Shown here one piece after another: positions 42,389-53,683 of a stretch of DNA of 64,000 bases; positions within the stretch are counted from its first letter, which is position 1, and each line of letters starts with the position of its first letter. The DNA is from Demequina subtropica. GTDB lineage: Bacteria > Actinomycetota > Actinomycetes > Actinomycetales > Demequinaceae. The notes beneath the pieces are model-generated. The model had not been told where the DNA came from and did not search any database. It saw nothing but the letters and a program-made list of their open reading frames with translations. The position numbers and the translations under genes were made by a program. The stretch is from assembly GCF_000971235.1 (NCBI RefSeq), contig NZ_BBMB01000013.1, positions 95,140 through 159,139 of the forward strand, written 5' to 3'.

Positions 42389-42390
42389 GC

Positions 42391-43142
<752 letters not shown>

Positions 43143-43146
<4 letters not shown>

Positions 43147-43499
43147 GCGTTCTCCTTCTGAGAATTCTTGGGTGCGTCCACGTCGACGAGCACATGCTCG
43201 CCGTCGACGCGGACGGGGTAGGTCTTGACGGGGGTGATGGCGGGAAGCTCGTCCGGCTCGCCGGTGCGGACGTCGAAGCGGGAGCCGTGGCCCCAGCACT
43301 CGACGAAGCAGCCTTCGACGTCGCCGTCGGACAGCGACACCTCGCCATGCGTGCAGATGTCGTCGATCGCGTAGAAGTCGCCGTCGTCCGTGCGCACGAT
43401 GGCGACGGGGACATCGGCGCCGTTCGCGAGCGTGAGCTCGGCGAGCATGGCGGAACCCGGCTTCAGGTCACCCACCATGCACGCGAGCTGCTCACTCAT
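43143..43499 (-). CDS. Rieske-type ferredoxin of the SUF operon
   Basis: Small [2Fe-2S] protein of 118 residues related to non-heme iron oxygenase ferredoxins. The cluster ligands are CTHG and CWGH (Cys-x-His and Cys-x2-His), separated by VSLSDGDVEGCFVE. Inserted between sufD and sufC, with 8-nt and 4-nt overlaps, as in other actinobacterial SUF operons. It may supply electrons for cluster assembly; that is inference. Confidence 0.93.
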
Positions 43500-44679
43500 C
43501 GCCGAGCTCCTCCTCGACGTGCGCGATCTCGAGGTCGATCTGGCGCATGAGGGACTCCTCGACCGCCGGCACACCGATCTCGTGGATGAGGTCGGCGAAG
43601 AAGCCGCGGACCACGAGCTTGCGGGCCTGCTCCTCCGAGATGCCGCGCGAGCGCAGGTAGAACATCTGCTCCTCGTCGAAGCGGCCGGTGGCGGACGCGT
43701 GGCCCGCGCCCTCGATCTCGCCGGTCTCGATCTCGAGGTTCGGCACCGAGTCCGCGCGCGCGCCGTCCGTGAGGACCAGGTTGCGGTTGAGCTCGTAGGT
43801 GTCGGTGCCCTCGGCCGCGGCACGGATGAGGACGTCGCCGATCCACACGGAGTGGGCGGTCTTGCCGGCCAGCGCACCCTTGTAGGTCACGCGCGACGTG
43901 CACTTGGGAACCGCGTGGTCGACGAAGAGCTGGTGCTCCTGGTGCTGACCCGAGTCCGCGAAGTAGAGCCCGAACAGGTCGACGCTCGCTCCCTCGCCCG
44001 CGAACGCGGCCGAGGTGTTGAGGCGCACGACCTTGCCGCCGAGCGTCACGACCGTGCCGCGCAGGCGCGAGTCGCGGCCCAGGCGGGCGACGACCTCGCC
44101 GGCGTGGATCGCGTCCTCGTCCCACTGCTGGAGCAGCACGAGGTTGAGGCCCGCGTTGTCCTGGAGGTCCACGGACACGAGCTCCGAGTAGTGGGCCGTG
44201 CCGGTCCGACGGATCACCACGGTCGCCTCGGCGCTCTGGCCGAGCTCCACGAGCAGGTGCCCGCGGACCTCGCCGCCGACGCCCGTGAGGTCGATCGTGA
44301 TGGGCTCCTCGACCACGGTGTTCGCCGCGACGGTGAGCGCCATGGCGCCGCCAGCGTGCTTGACCGCGACGGCCGAGGCGCGGTCGCCGGGCGCGCGCAC
44401 GGTGCGAGCCTGCGCATCGTCCGCCGCGACCTCGGTGAGGGTCACGCCGGCGGGGAGCTCGCTCGTGGCCCACTCGAGGTGGCTCTCGGCGGCCTCGTCG
44501 GCGAACAGGGTCTTGAGGTCGCGCACCGGCGAGAACCGCCAGTTCTCCTCGCGTCCCGTGGGCACGGGGAAGGCATCGACGTCGAAGGAGACGATGCGGT
44601 CCGCGCGGGACTTGTCGGGGATGACGCCGTGCGAGTGCGCAGTGTCAGCGGTGGCCTGGGTGTGATCGGTGACGGTCAA
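43492..44679 (-). CDS. sufD: Fe-S assembly scaffold SufD
   Basis: Beta-helix scaffold subunit of 395 residues, partner of SufB and SufC. The beta-helix core [17 protein letters not shown] and the C-terminal [24 protein letters not shown] are diagnostic. The start is a TTG at 44679 in a TTGA overlap with the sufB stop. No ATG or GTG lies near the beginning of homology, so translational coupling from sufB is likely. Confidence 0.94.
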   Translation of the reverse strand: MTVTDHTQATADTAHSHGVIPDKSRADRIVSFDVDAFPVPTGREENWRFSPVRDLKTLFADEAAESHLEWATSELPAGVTLTEVAADDAQARTVRAPGDRASAVAVKHAGGAMALTVAANTVVEEPITIDLTGVGGEVRGHLLVELGQSAEATVVIRRTGTAHYSELVSVDLQDNAGLNLVLLQQWDEDAIHAGEVVARLGRDSRLRGTVVTLGGKVVRLNTSAAFAGEGASVDLFGLYFADSGQHQEHQLFVDHAVPKCTSRVTYKGALAGKTAHSVWIGDVLIRAAAEGTDTYELNRNLVLTDGARADSVPNLEIETGEIEGAGHASATGRFDEEQMFYLRSRGISEEQARKLVVRGFFADLIHEIGVPAVEESLMRQIDLEIAHVEEELGDE

Positions 44680-46103
44680 CCGACGGATCCTTCCATCTGG
44701 AGCTCGATGAGGCGGTTCAGCTCGAGGGCGTACTCCATGGGGAGCTCGCGCGCGATGGGCTCGACGAAGCCACGCACGATCATCGCCATGGCCTCCGACT
44801 CCTCGAGACCGCGGGACATGAGGTAGAACAGCTGGTCCTCGGACACCTTCGAGACGGACGCCTCGTGGCCCATGTGGACGTCGTCCTCGCGGACGTCGAC
44901 GTACGGGTAGGTGTCGGAGCGGCTGATCTGGTCGACGAGCAGCGCGTCGCACAGCACGTTCGACTTGGAGTTCTTCGCGCCCTCGAGGACCTGCACGAGG
45001 CCGCGGTACGAGGTGCGGCCGCCGCCACGGGCGACGGACTTCGAGATGATCGAGGACGAGGTGTTCGGGGCGGCGTGCACCATCTTGGCGCCCGCGTCCT
45101 GGTGCTGGCCCTCACCCGCGAAGGCGATGGACAGCGTCTCGCCCTTGGCGTGCTCGCCGAGCATGAAGATCGCCGGGTACTTCATGGTGACCTTCGAGCC
45201 GATGTTGCCGTCGACCCACTCCATGGTGGCGCCCTCGGCCGCGGTCGCACGCTTGGTGACCAGGTTGTACACGTTGTTCGACCAGTTCTGGATGGTCGTG
45301 TAGCGCACGCGGGCGTTCTTCTTCACGATGATCTCGACCACGGCCGAGTGCAGCGAGTCGCTCGAGTAGATCGGCGCGGTGCAGCCCTCGACGTAGTGCA
45401 CGTACGAGCCCTCGTCCGCGATGATCAGCGTGCGCTCGAACTGGCCCATGTTCTCCGTGTTGATGCGGAAGTAGGCCTGGAGCGGGATCTCGACGTGGAC
45501 GCCCGGCGGGACGTAGACGAACGAGCCGCCCGACCACACGGCGGTGTTGAGCGCCGCGAACTTGTTGTCGCCCACGGGGATGACGGTGCCGAAGTACTCC
45601 TCGAACAGCTCCGGGTGCTCCTTGAGCGCCGTGTCGGTGTCGAGGAAGATCACGCCCTGGGCCTCGAGGTCCTCGCGGATCTGGTGGTAGACCACCTCGG
45701 ACTCGTACTGCGCGGCGACGCCGGCGACGAGGCGCTGCTTCTCCGCCTCGGGGATGCCGAGCTTGTCGTACGTGTTCTTGATGTCCTCCGGCAGCTCCTC
45801 CCACGAGGTCGCCTGCTTCTCGGTGGAGCGCACGAAGTACTTGATGTTGTCGAAGTCGATGCCGGTGAGGTCGGAGCCCCAGTTCGGCAGCGGCTTCTTG
45901 CCGAAGAGCTTCAGGCCCTTGAGACGCAGGTCGAGCATCCACTCGGGCTCGTTCTTCAGCGCCGAGATCTCGCGGACGACGGCCTCGTTGAGGCCGCGCT
46001 TGGCGATCGCGCCGGCCTCGTCGGAGTCATGCCATCCGAACTGGTAGTTGCCGATCGAGGCGATCGCCTCGTCCTGCGTCATGGGCTCGGTCGGAGCACT
46101 CAT
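44676..46103 (-). CDS. sufB: Fe-S assembly scaffold SufB
   Basis: Main cluster-building scaffold, 475 residues. The N-terminal [16 protein letters not shown] and the core [20 protein letters not shown] are classic, and C-terminal [20 protein letters not shown] matches SufB/SufD. The ATG at 46103 is preferred to that at 46109 because AAGGAAGG gives correct spacing to 46103 only. It starts inside the tail of the sufR unit. Confidence 0.97.
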   Translation of the reverse strand: MSAPTEPMTQDEAIASIGNYQFGWHDSDEAGAIAKRGLNEAVVREISALKNEPEWMLDLRLKGLKLFGKKPLPNWGSDLTGIDFDNIKYFVRSTEKQATSWEELPEDIKNTYDKLGIPEAEKQRLVAGVAAQYESEVVYHQIREDLEAQGVIFLDTDTALKEHPELFEEYFGTVIPVGDNKFAALNTAVWSGGSFVYVPPGVHVEIPLQAYFRINTENMGQFERTLIIADEGSYVHYVEGCTAPIYSSDSLHSAVVEIIVKKNARVRYTTIQNWSNNVYNLVTKRATAAEGATMEWVDGNIGSKVTMKYPAIFMLGEHAKGETLSIAFAGEGQHQDAGAKMVHAAPNTSSSIISKSVARGGGRTSYRGLVQVLEGAKNSKSNVLCDALLVDQISRSDTYPYVDVREDDVHMGHEASVSKVSEDQLFYLMSRGLEESEAMAMIVRGFVEPIARELPMEYALELNRLIELQMEGSVG

Positions 46104-46105
46104 GC

Positions 46106-46756
46106 TCATCCTTCCTTACGGGTGGGGGTGGTGAGCGGGATCGTGGTGGTGCAGACATGCGCGCCGCCCGCGAGGGTCGACAGCCGCTGCACGTGCACGT
46201 CGAGGACCCTCGAGAACGCGCGGGCCTCGGCCTCGCACCACTCGGGGGTCTTCTCCGCGATGGACTGGACGGGGCAGTGCCCCTGGCAGAGCTGGACGGT
46301 GATACCGCCCGGCCCGGGACGGACAGATGCGGCGAAGCCGCGCTCGCCGAGGGCCGCGGCGAGCTCCTCGACCTTGGTGGCCATGGGGGCGTCGGGATCG
46401 ACGGCGCCGGACACCGCCTCCTCGAGCTCCTTGGCCTTGGACTCGACGAAGGCCTCGAGACCGCCCGCATCGCGCAGGAAGGCGACCGCGTCGACGGCGA
46501 CGTCCTGGTACGCGGTGGCCAGCGCGCGCTGACCCTCGCCCGTGGCCACGAACGACCGCGCGGGGCGGCCGCGGCCGCGCACGTGCTGGCCCGGCGGCTC
46601 GTGGTCGACGATGTGGCCCTCGTCCTCGAGCGCGGACAGGTGGCGGCGGACGCCCGCGGGGGTCACGCCGAGCTCGGTCGCGAGCGCGGCGGCGGTGATG
46701 GGGCCCGCGGTCGCGATGAGGCTCAGCACCCTGTCACGCGTGGTGTCGACATGCAT
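46106..46756 (-). CDS. sufR: SufR, Fe-S-sensing repressor of the SUF operon
   Basis: Winged-helix regulator of 216 residues that represses suf genes when its cluster is intact. The HTH is [24 protein letters not shown]. The Fe-S ligands are in CQGHC and PEWC (spacing C-x3-C-x12-C), the SufR pattern. GAGGAG lies upstream of the ATG at 46756. It heads the operon sufR-B-D-ferredoxin-C-S-U-T, all genes overlapping or within 2 nt, so regulation is probably autogenous. Confidence 0.95.
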   Translation of the reverse strand: MHVDTTRDRVLSLIATAGPITAAALATELGVTPAGVRRHLSALEDEGHIVDHEPPGQHVRGRGRPARSFVATGEGQRALATAYQDVAVDAVAFLRDAGGLEAFVESKAKELEEAVSGAVDPDAPMATKVEELAAALGERGFAASVRPGPGGITVQLCQGHCPVQSIAEKTPEWCEAEARAFSRVLDVHVQRLSTLAGGAHVCTTTIPLTTPTRKEG

Positions 46757-46806
46757 GCGGCGACCTCTCCTCACGTCCACAGCCGGCCGCCCATGCGGCC
46801 GCGCTC

Positions 46807-46838
46807 CATTTAGGAAACATTTTGATTCATTAAAAAGA
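46807..46838. promoter_or_regulatory. AT-rich promoter/operator of the SUF operon
   Basis: A 32-bp stretch with very few G or C residues in a genome above 70 percent G+C, about 50 bp upstream of sufR. It includes the imperfect palindrome GAAACATTTTGATTC (46814-46828), a candidate SufR site. On the minus strand TAAATG and TTTTAA are possible -10 and -35 elements. The rest of the sufR/ctaA gap has nothing clear. Confidence 0.55.
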
Positions 46839-46982
46839 AGGCCGCAAGGAAGGGGGACCTAACCCTTCCCGGATCGCCCGCGCCCCACGGTTCTCAACGC
46901 CCGCGGCGGTCCCGTTGTGCCCGCGTGGGGCATCCGATCCTACGCGTCGCGCACCCCGCGTCGGCACCGCTGCGCGCGCACC

Positions 46983-46988
46983 TAGACT
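46983..46988 (+). promoter_or_regulatory. -10 hexamer of the heme A synthase gene
   Basis: TAGACT, 6 nt before the GTG at 46995. Confidence 0.45.
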
Positions 46989-46994
46989 TGCCCG

Positions 46995-47945
46995 GTGAGC
47001 ACGACCGAGCAGCATCCCTCCCCCTCCCCCACCCGCGCGAGCCGCCTGCGCGTCATCGCCGCGGCGATCGGCGACCTCATCGGCCGCCACACCCGCGGCC
47101 TCACGCTCGCGAACATCGCGGCGCAGGCGGGGATCATCGTCACCGGCGGGGCCGTCCGCCTCACCGGATCCGGCCTCGGCTGCTCGACGTGGCCGCAGTG
47201 CGAGCCGGGACAGTTCACCCCGACGGCCTTCGGCGAGACCTCGGTCCACCCGTACATCGAGTTCGGCAACCGCACGCTCACGTTCGTGCTGCTCGTGGTG
47301 GCGGTGCTCATGGCGATCGGTGTCTGTCGCACGCGCCCCGACCTCAAGTGGTGGGGGCTCGTGCCCGCGCTCGGCGTGCTGGGCCAGGCCGTGGTCGGCG
47401 GCATCACGGTGCTGGTGGAGCTCCACCCGCTCGTGGTCGCGCCGCACATGCTGCTGAGCCTCGGCCTCGTCTGGTACTCCGTCCGCTTCGCGCTGCGCTA
47501 TCGCGGCGCGCGCGGGCGCATCGGCGTCAACCTTGCCCCCGAGCGCTGGGTCTCCTCGGGGCTGCTCGTGGTGCTGCTCGTCCTCGGCGCCCTCACCACC
47601 GGCGCCGGTCCCCACTCGGGCGATGCCGAGGCGACCGAGCGCCTCGCGCTCGACCCGGCGCTCATCGCCCGCGCGCACGCGCTGTCCGTGTGGGCCTTCG
47701 TGGCGCTGCTCGCGTGGATCGGCTGGCGGATCCGCCGCGACCACAGCGCAGGCGAGCGTGACGAGGCTCGCCGCGCGTACTGGGTGCTCGTGGGCGTCAC
47801 GCTCGCGCAGGGGCTCATCGGCTACGTCCAGTACTTCACCGGCCTCCCGGCGCTCATCGTCGGCGCTCACCTGCTGGGAGCCGCGGTGCTCACGGCGGCG
47901 CACTCGGCGTTCTTCCTGCTCGACAAGCGCGAGACGCTCGCGTGA
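46995..47945 (+). CDS. ctaA: Heme A synthase (COX15/CtaA)
   Basis: Polytopic enzyme of 316 residues that oxidises heme O to heme A for aa3-type oxidases. GAVRLTGSGLGCSTWPQCEPG in the first loop carries the conserved Glu/Cys region, and His residues occur in later helices (ELHPLVVAPHMLL, RAHALSVW and GAHLLGAAV). About eight spans. Start is a GTG with TAGACT 6 nt upstream. The stop overlaps the ilvA GTG start. Confidence 0.93.
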   Translation: MSTTEQHPSPSPTRASRLRVIAAAIGDLIGRHTRGLTLANIAAQAGIIVTGGAVRLTGSGLGCSTWPQCEPGQFTPTAFGETSVHPYIEFGNRTLTFVLLVVAVLMAIGVCRTRPDLKWWGLVPALGVLGQAVVGGITVLVELHPLVVAPHMLLSLGLVWYSVRFALRYRGARGRIGVNLAPERWVSSGLLVVLLVLGALTTGAGPHSGDAEATERLALDPALIARAHALSVWAFVALLAWIGWRIRRDHSAGERDEARRAYWVLVGVTLAQGLIGYVQYFTGLPALIVGAHLLGAAVLTAAHSAFFLLDKRETLA

Positions 47946-49177
47946 GCACCGGAGACGAGGTCACCCTCGCGCGCGTCGAGGACGCGGCCCGCGCCCTCGC
48001 GGGCATCGCGCAGCGCACACCGGTGGACCACGCCTCCTACTTCTCCGAGCTGCTGGGCGCGCCCGTCCACCTCAAGCTCGAGAACCTCCAGCGCACCGGC
48101 TCGTTCAAGCTGCGCGGCGCCACCTACCGCCTGTCGCGGCTGAGCGCGGAGGAGCGTGCGCGCGGCGTCGTCGCCGCCTCCGCCGGCAACCACGCGCAGG
48201 GCGTCGCGTTCGCGGCGCAGCAGCTGGGCGTGGACGCGACCATCTTCATGCCGCTCGGCGCCCCCGTGCCCAAGCTGCTCGCGACCAAGGGCTACGGCGC
48301 GACCGTGGTGACCGATGGCGCGACCGTCGAGGAGTGCCTCGCCCTCGCGGCCGAGCACGCGGCGCGCACGGGCGCCGTGCTGATCCACCCGTTCGACCAT
48401 CCCGACGTGATCGCGGGTCAGGGGACGATCGGCCTCGAGATCCTCGCGGACGTCCCCGACGCGCAGACGCTCGTGGTGCCGATCGGCGGCGGCGGCCTCA
48501 TCGCGGGCGTCGCGGTGGCGGCCAAGGCGGTCGCTGCGCGGGAGGGGCGCGACATCCGCATCGTCGGCGTCCAGGCGGCCGCGACGGCGGCGTTCCCGCC
48601 CTCGCTCGCCGCAGGCCGCCCCGTGACCGTCGAGCGTGGCGGCACCATCGCGGACGGGATCGCGGTCGTACGACCGGGCGAGATCACCTTCCCGCTGGTG
48701 CGCGACCTGGTCGACGAGGTCGTCACGGTCGAGGAGGACCAGCTCGCGCGCGCCGTGCTCACGCTGCTCGAGCGCACCAAGCTGGTGGTCGAGCCCGCGG
48801 GTGCGGCGCCGATCGCGGCGATCCTCGCGGGGCTCGTCGAGCCGTCCGGCCCCACGGTCGCCCTCGTCTCTGGCGGCAATATCGATCCCCTGCTGCTCCA
48901 GCGCATCGTCGCCCACGGCCTGGTCGCCTCGGGGCGATACATGACCATCCGGATCCCGCTGCCGGACCGCCCGGGCCAGCTCGCACGCGTGTCGGAGCTG
49001 CTCGCCGGAGTAGGCGCGAACGTGATCGAGGTCCTCCACACGCGGCACGACCTGGGGCTGACGCTCAACGACGTGGTGCTCCAGGTGAGCGTCGAGACGC
49101 GCGGCCCGAACCATCAGGCGGAGACGCTCGACGCGTTGCGCGAAGCCGGCTACGAGCCCGAGGTCGTCGCGGGCTGA
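47942..49177 (+). CDS. ilvA: Threonine ammonia-lyase (threonine deaminase)
   Basis: PLP enzyme of 411 residues converting threonine to 2-oxobutanoate for isoleucine synthesis. The PLP lysine is in LENLQRTGSFKLRGA and the phosphate loop is IGGGGLIAG. A single C-terminal ACT-like domain (residues 330-411, TIRIPLPDRPGQLARVSELL) is the short form often seen in catabolic or actinobacterial enzymes. GTG start overlaps ctaA by 4 nt. Confidence 0.94.
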   Translation: MSTGDEVTLARVEDAARALAGIAQRTPVDHASYFSELLGAPVHLKLENLQRTGSFKLRGATYRLSRLSAEERARGVVAASAGNHAQGVAFAAQQLGVDATIFMPLGAPVPKLLATKGYGATVVTDGATVEECLALAAEHAARTGAVLIHPFDHPDVIAGQGTIGLEILADVPDAQTLVVPIGGGGLIAGVAVAAKAVAAREGRDIRIVGVQAAATAAFPPSLAAGRPVTVERGGTIADGIAVVRPGEITFPLVRDLVDEVVTVEEDQLARAVLTLLERTKLVVEPAGAAPIAAILAGLVEPSGPTVALVSGGNIDPLLLQRIVAHGLVASGRYMTIRIPLPDRPGQLARVSELLAGVGANVIEVLHTRHDLGLTLNDVVLQVSVETRGPNHQAETLDALREAGYEPEVVAG

Positions 49178-49185
49178 TCCCTCGC

Positions 49186-49303
49186 GCGGCTCCGCCACAC
49201 GGATTCTCGCCTCCGCCACACAGCTTCCGGCGTGTCGCCGGCGTGTCGCCGCGAAGCAGGCTCGCATCGCTCCCAATCGGCAGCCCGTGTGTGGCGGAGC
49301 CGC
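49186..49303. repeat. REP-like inverted repeats between ilvA and the NUDIX gene
   Basis: GCGGCTCCGCCACAC (49186-49200) is exactly complementary to 49289-49303. A third partial copy, CTCCGCCACAC, lies at 49211-49221. Inside are two tandem copies of the 11-bp palindromic unit GGCGTGTCGCC (49229-49239 and 49240-49250). The site lies between convergent stops and can fold into nested hairpins, so it may end transcription. Confidence 0.65.
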
Positions 49304-49319
49304 AGCGGGCGGACAGCGG

Positions 49320-49945
49320 TCAGTCGAGCAGCGAAGGCGGCCGACGCCACGGCGCGTCCGCGGGACGCAGCAGCTCCCACCCCGAGCGCCGGGCCGCGTC
49401 GAGTGCGAGGGCGCCGGCGACGATGGTCGGGCTCTGCACCTCGCCGGCCCAGATCGAGTCGAGCACATCGGACAGAGGGACCCAGCGTCCCTCCATGTCC
49501 CGCTCCTCCTCGTGCCGCGCGTGACGCTCCGCGTCGGGCACCACGGTGATGTCGCGCGCGAGGAAGATCCGGATCCCCTCGGAGGACCCTCCGGGCGAGG
49601 TCATGAAGTCGACGAGCGTGTCCCAGCGCCCGGCGCGGAGGTCGGCCTCCTCGTAGAGCTCGCGCGCGGCGGCGTCCACGGGCGGCTCGGCCGCCACGTC
49701 GAGGAGGCCGGCAGGCGGCTCCCAGGTCTCCGCGCGCACCGCGTGGCGGTACTGGCGGACCAGGAAGACCTCTCCGGCCTCATTGAGCGCCATCACCGCG
49801 ACGGCGCCCGTGTGGTGGATGTAGTCGCGCGTCACGACGCCCGACTCCCCCAGATCGACGACGTCCGAGCGCACGTCCCACACCTTGCCCGCGAAGGACA
49901 GGGCGCTCTCGCGCACGGGCCGTGCGCCCGGAACGTCGGCGATCA

Positions 49946-49946
<1 letters not shown>
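49320..49946 (-). CDS. NUDIX hydrolase (ADP-ribose pyrophosphatase type)
   Basis: Pyrophosphohydrolase of 208 residues. The Nudix box reads GLLDVAAEPPVDAAARELYEE, with the extra residue after Gly typical of ADP-ribose pyrophosphatases, and PAG precedes it. It corresponds by position to Rv1700 in Mycobacterium, downstream of pyrG. The ATG overlaps the pyrG stop by one base. Confidence 0.92.
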
Positions 49947-51634
<1,688 letters not shown>

Positions 51635-51642
51635 GGGCTTCA

Positions 51643-51648
51643 ACTCTA
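51643..51648 (-). promoter_or_regulatory. -10 hexamer of pyrG
   Basis: TAGAGT on the minus strand, 8 nt before the GTG at 51634. Thus pyrG may be transcribed leaderless apart from the upstream recN-steA-steB unit. Confidence 0.45.
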
Positions 51649-51672
51649 ACAGCCGAATCGGACCGCCGCGGC

Positions 51673-52551
51673 TCAGGAAACGCCGAGAAGTCCCGGGACC
51701 TCTCCGTCCGCGTAGTGCGGACGAGCTCCCTGGAGCGTCTCCGCGATGGTCGCGACGGCCGTGACCGAACCCACGGTCCACTCGGACGATGCGACCGTCG
51801 CGACATCATCGCGCCTGGTCTCCGCGCCGAGCGCCGCGGGCGCACCGACCACCGTCACGGGCGCGTCGTAGGCCGCGAAGGCCTCCACGATCGCCGCGGT
51901 CGCATCCCGGTCCCCCGCGATGATCACCACCGCATCGGCGGAATCGGCGGGGTCGCCCTCGGCGAGATCGGCCTGGGCCAGCAGGTCCCACAGCACCGCG
52001 CCGCGGTCGGTGCCGGCGGCGGCGACGGCGCTGCGGTCGGCGCCGGTGGGCGCTGCGGAGGTCGCGCCCTGGACGAAGGCGTGAGCGAGCAGCACCTCGG
52101 CGCTGGCCGCCTCCACGCCCACGAGCGACGGCGCGACCTGCTCCGCGAGAGCCGAGCGGAACTCGCTGGTGCGAGAGTCCTGCCAGGCGTCCCCCAGGCT
52201 CACGCTTCCGGCACGGTCGGCGCCGGCGAGCGGGAGCCGCGCGGCCACGGCGTCGCGCGCCTCGGCCGGCGCGCCCGGAGCGGAGACGAGCACCACGGCG
52301 GTGCCGGGGAGCAGGTCGATCAGCAGCGTCGGCGCCGTCGCGTCCACGTAGTCGACCGCGGCGGCGGCACGGGCGTCCGCCGCCGTGACCTCCTCCTGGG
52401 CCAGCACCAGATCGGCCTCGAGCGCGTCGATCCTGTCGCCCGTCTGCCCGAGCAGGGCCGCACGCAGCGGCCCGGAGCCCAGCACCACGCCCACCGCCAG
52501 CACCGCGACCCCGGCCGCGGCGGAGACGAGCCTGGTACGGCCGTCGCTCAT
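51673..52551 (-). CDS. SteB/MctB-like outer-envelope protein
   Basis: A 292-residue protein with one N-terminal TM (residues 9-28), a coiled coil near residues 38-65 and a folded outside domain. It matches the copper transport/outer-envelope family of Rv1698 (MctB) and Corynebacterium SteB. In Mycobacterium MctB limits copper; in Corynebacterium SteB works with SteA in cell division. This organism may lack a mycolate membrane, so the division role is the likelier one, by inference. Overlaps the steA stop by 4 nt. Confidence 0.82.
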   Translation of the reverse strand: MSDGRTRLVSAAAGVAVLAVGVVLGSGPLRAALLGQTGDRIDALEADLVLAQEEVTAADARAAAAVDYVDATAPTLLIDLLPGTAVVLVSAPGAPAEARDAVAARLPLAGADRAGSVSLGDAWQDSRTSEFRSALAEQVAPSLVGVEAASAEVLLAHAFVQGATSAAPTGADRSAVAAAGTDRGAVLWDLLAQADLAEGDPADSADAVVIIAGDRDATAAIVEAFAAYDAPVTVVGAPAALGAETRRDDVATVASSEWTVGSVTAVATIAETLQGARPHYADGEVPGLLGVS

Positions 52552-53678
52552 CGGCCGCCGCCGAGCGTGTCCGCGAGCCAGGTCCACGCCGACTCGATCG
52601 CATCGTGCCCCTCGGCCGTGCCCCACGCCGCGAGCAGCAGCGCGCCGAGCGCGAGCCCGAAGGCGCCCCACGACATCACCGCGCTGTAGCGGTGGCGGTA
52701 CACCGCCCCGAGCACGCTGGCGTCCACCACCGAACCGCTCGCGACCAGGCGCGACAGCAGCGCGCCCGCGCCCGCGGTGGAGCGGTCGGAGACGTACTCG
52801 AGCAGGCCCTCGCGCGCGCCGGCGAGGATCACCACGGATGCGCCGGCCGCGTGAGCGGCGAGCAGCGCGACGTCCTCGCTCGCCAGCCCGGCCTCGCACC
52901 AGTCGTGCGTGAGGCCGATCGCGAGCGCGCGGGCGCGGCCCGCGTCCCGGCCCTCGCCGTCGTGCACCACCACCTGCGAGGCGCGCCGCAGCGCGTCCTC
53001 GCTCACGCCGTCGACGTCGCCCAGGACGATGCGCGGGTTGAGCCCCGCGGCACGCGCCGCATCGGCCCCCTCGCCGACGCCGATGACGATCGGCCGGCGC
53101 TCCCGCGCGAAACGCGCCAGCACCTCGTCGGAGCCGGTGAAGCGCGACGTCACCACCACGACGGGGCGACCCTCGATGGGCAGCCGCAGCTCGGGCAGCC
53201 CGATCCCGTCGAGCAGCAGGTCGGCATCCTGATCGAGCAGGTCGAGCGCCGTCGCGGTGAAGGAGGCGACATGGACGTGCAGGTCCTCGTCGGCCGCGCG
53301 CACGCGCGCGGTCACGGTCTCGAGCGTCAGCCGCGTGCCCTCGAGCGAGGATCCGCCGCCCGCGGAGATCGTGCCGCCCTCGACGGTGACCGCGGCGCCG
53401 TCGCGGATCGCGAGCGCCGCCGGGCCCGCGGACTCGACCACGGGGATCCCCGCCTCGAGCAGCACGAGCGCGCCGGTGGTCGGGAGCCGTCCCGAGATGC
53501 AGGACTGCGCGTTCACCACGGCGACCGGCCGCCGCTCCGCGAGCGCGGCCGCCGCACCCTTGTCCAGGTCGAGCGCATCCACGATGGCCACGTCACCCGG
53601 CTGGAGCCGGCGCGCGAGCGCACGGGGCGAGGAGTCGACGCGGGCGGGGCCCGAGATGAGGGTGGCGGCGGCGGTCAT
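52548..53678 (-). CDS. steA: SteA-like cytokinesis protein
   Basis: A 376-residue protein homologous in order and layout to Rv1697 and Corynebacterium SteA. The N-terminal half is followed by a thiamin pyrophosphokinase-like region (VIGVGEGADAARAAGLNPRIVLGDVDGV). A TM near residues 335-355 ends the chain, placing the bulk in the cytosol. SteA/SteB are linked to septal peptidoglycan hydrolase control. It lies 5 nt after recN. Confidence 0.85.
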   Translation of the reverse strand: MTAAATLISGPARVDSSPRALARRLQPGDVAIVDALDLDKGAAAALAERRPVAVVNAQSCISGRLPTTGALVLLEAGIPVVESAGPAALAIRDGAAVTVEGGTISAGGGSSLEGTRLTLETVTARVRAADEDLHVHVASFTATALDLLDQDADLLLDGIGLPELRLPIEGRPVVVVTSRFTGSDEVLARFARERRPIVIGVGEGADAARAAGLNPRIVLGDVDGVSEDALRRASQVVVHDGEGRDAGRARALAIGLTHDWCEAGLASEDVALLAAHAAGASVVILAGAREGLLEYVSDRSTAGAGALLSRLVASGSVVDASVLGAVYRHRYSAVMSWGAFGLALGALLLAAWGTAEGHDAIESAWTWLADTLGGGR

Positions 53679-53683
53679 GGCGG

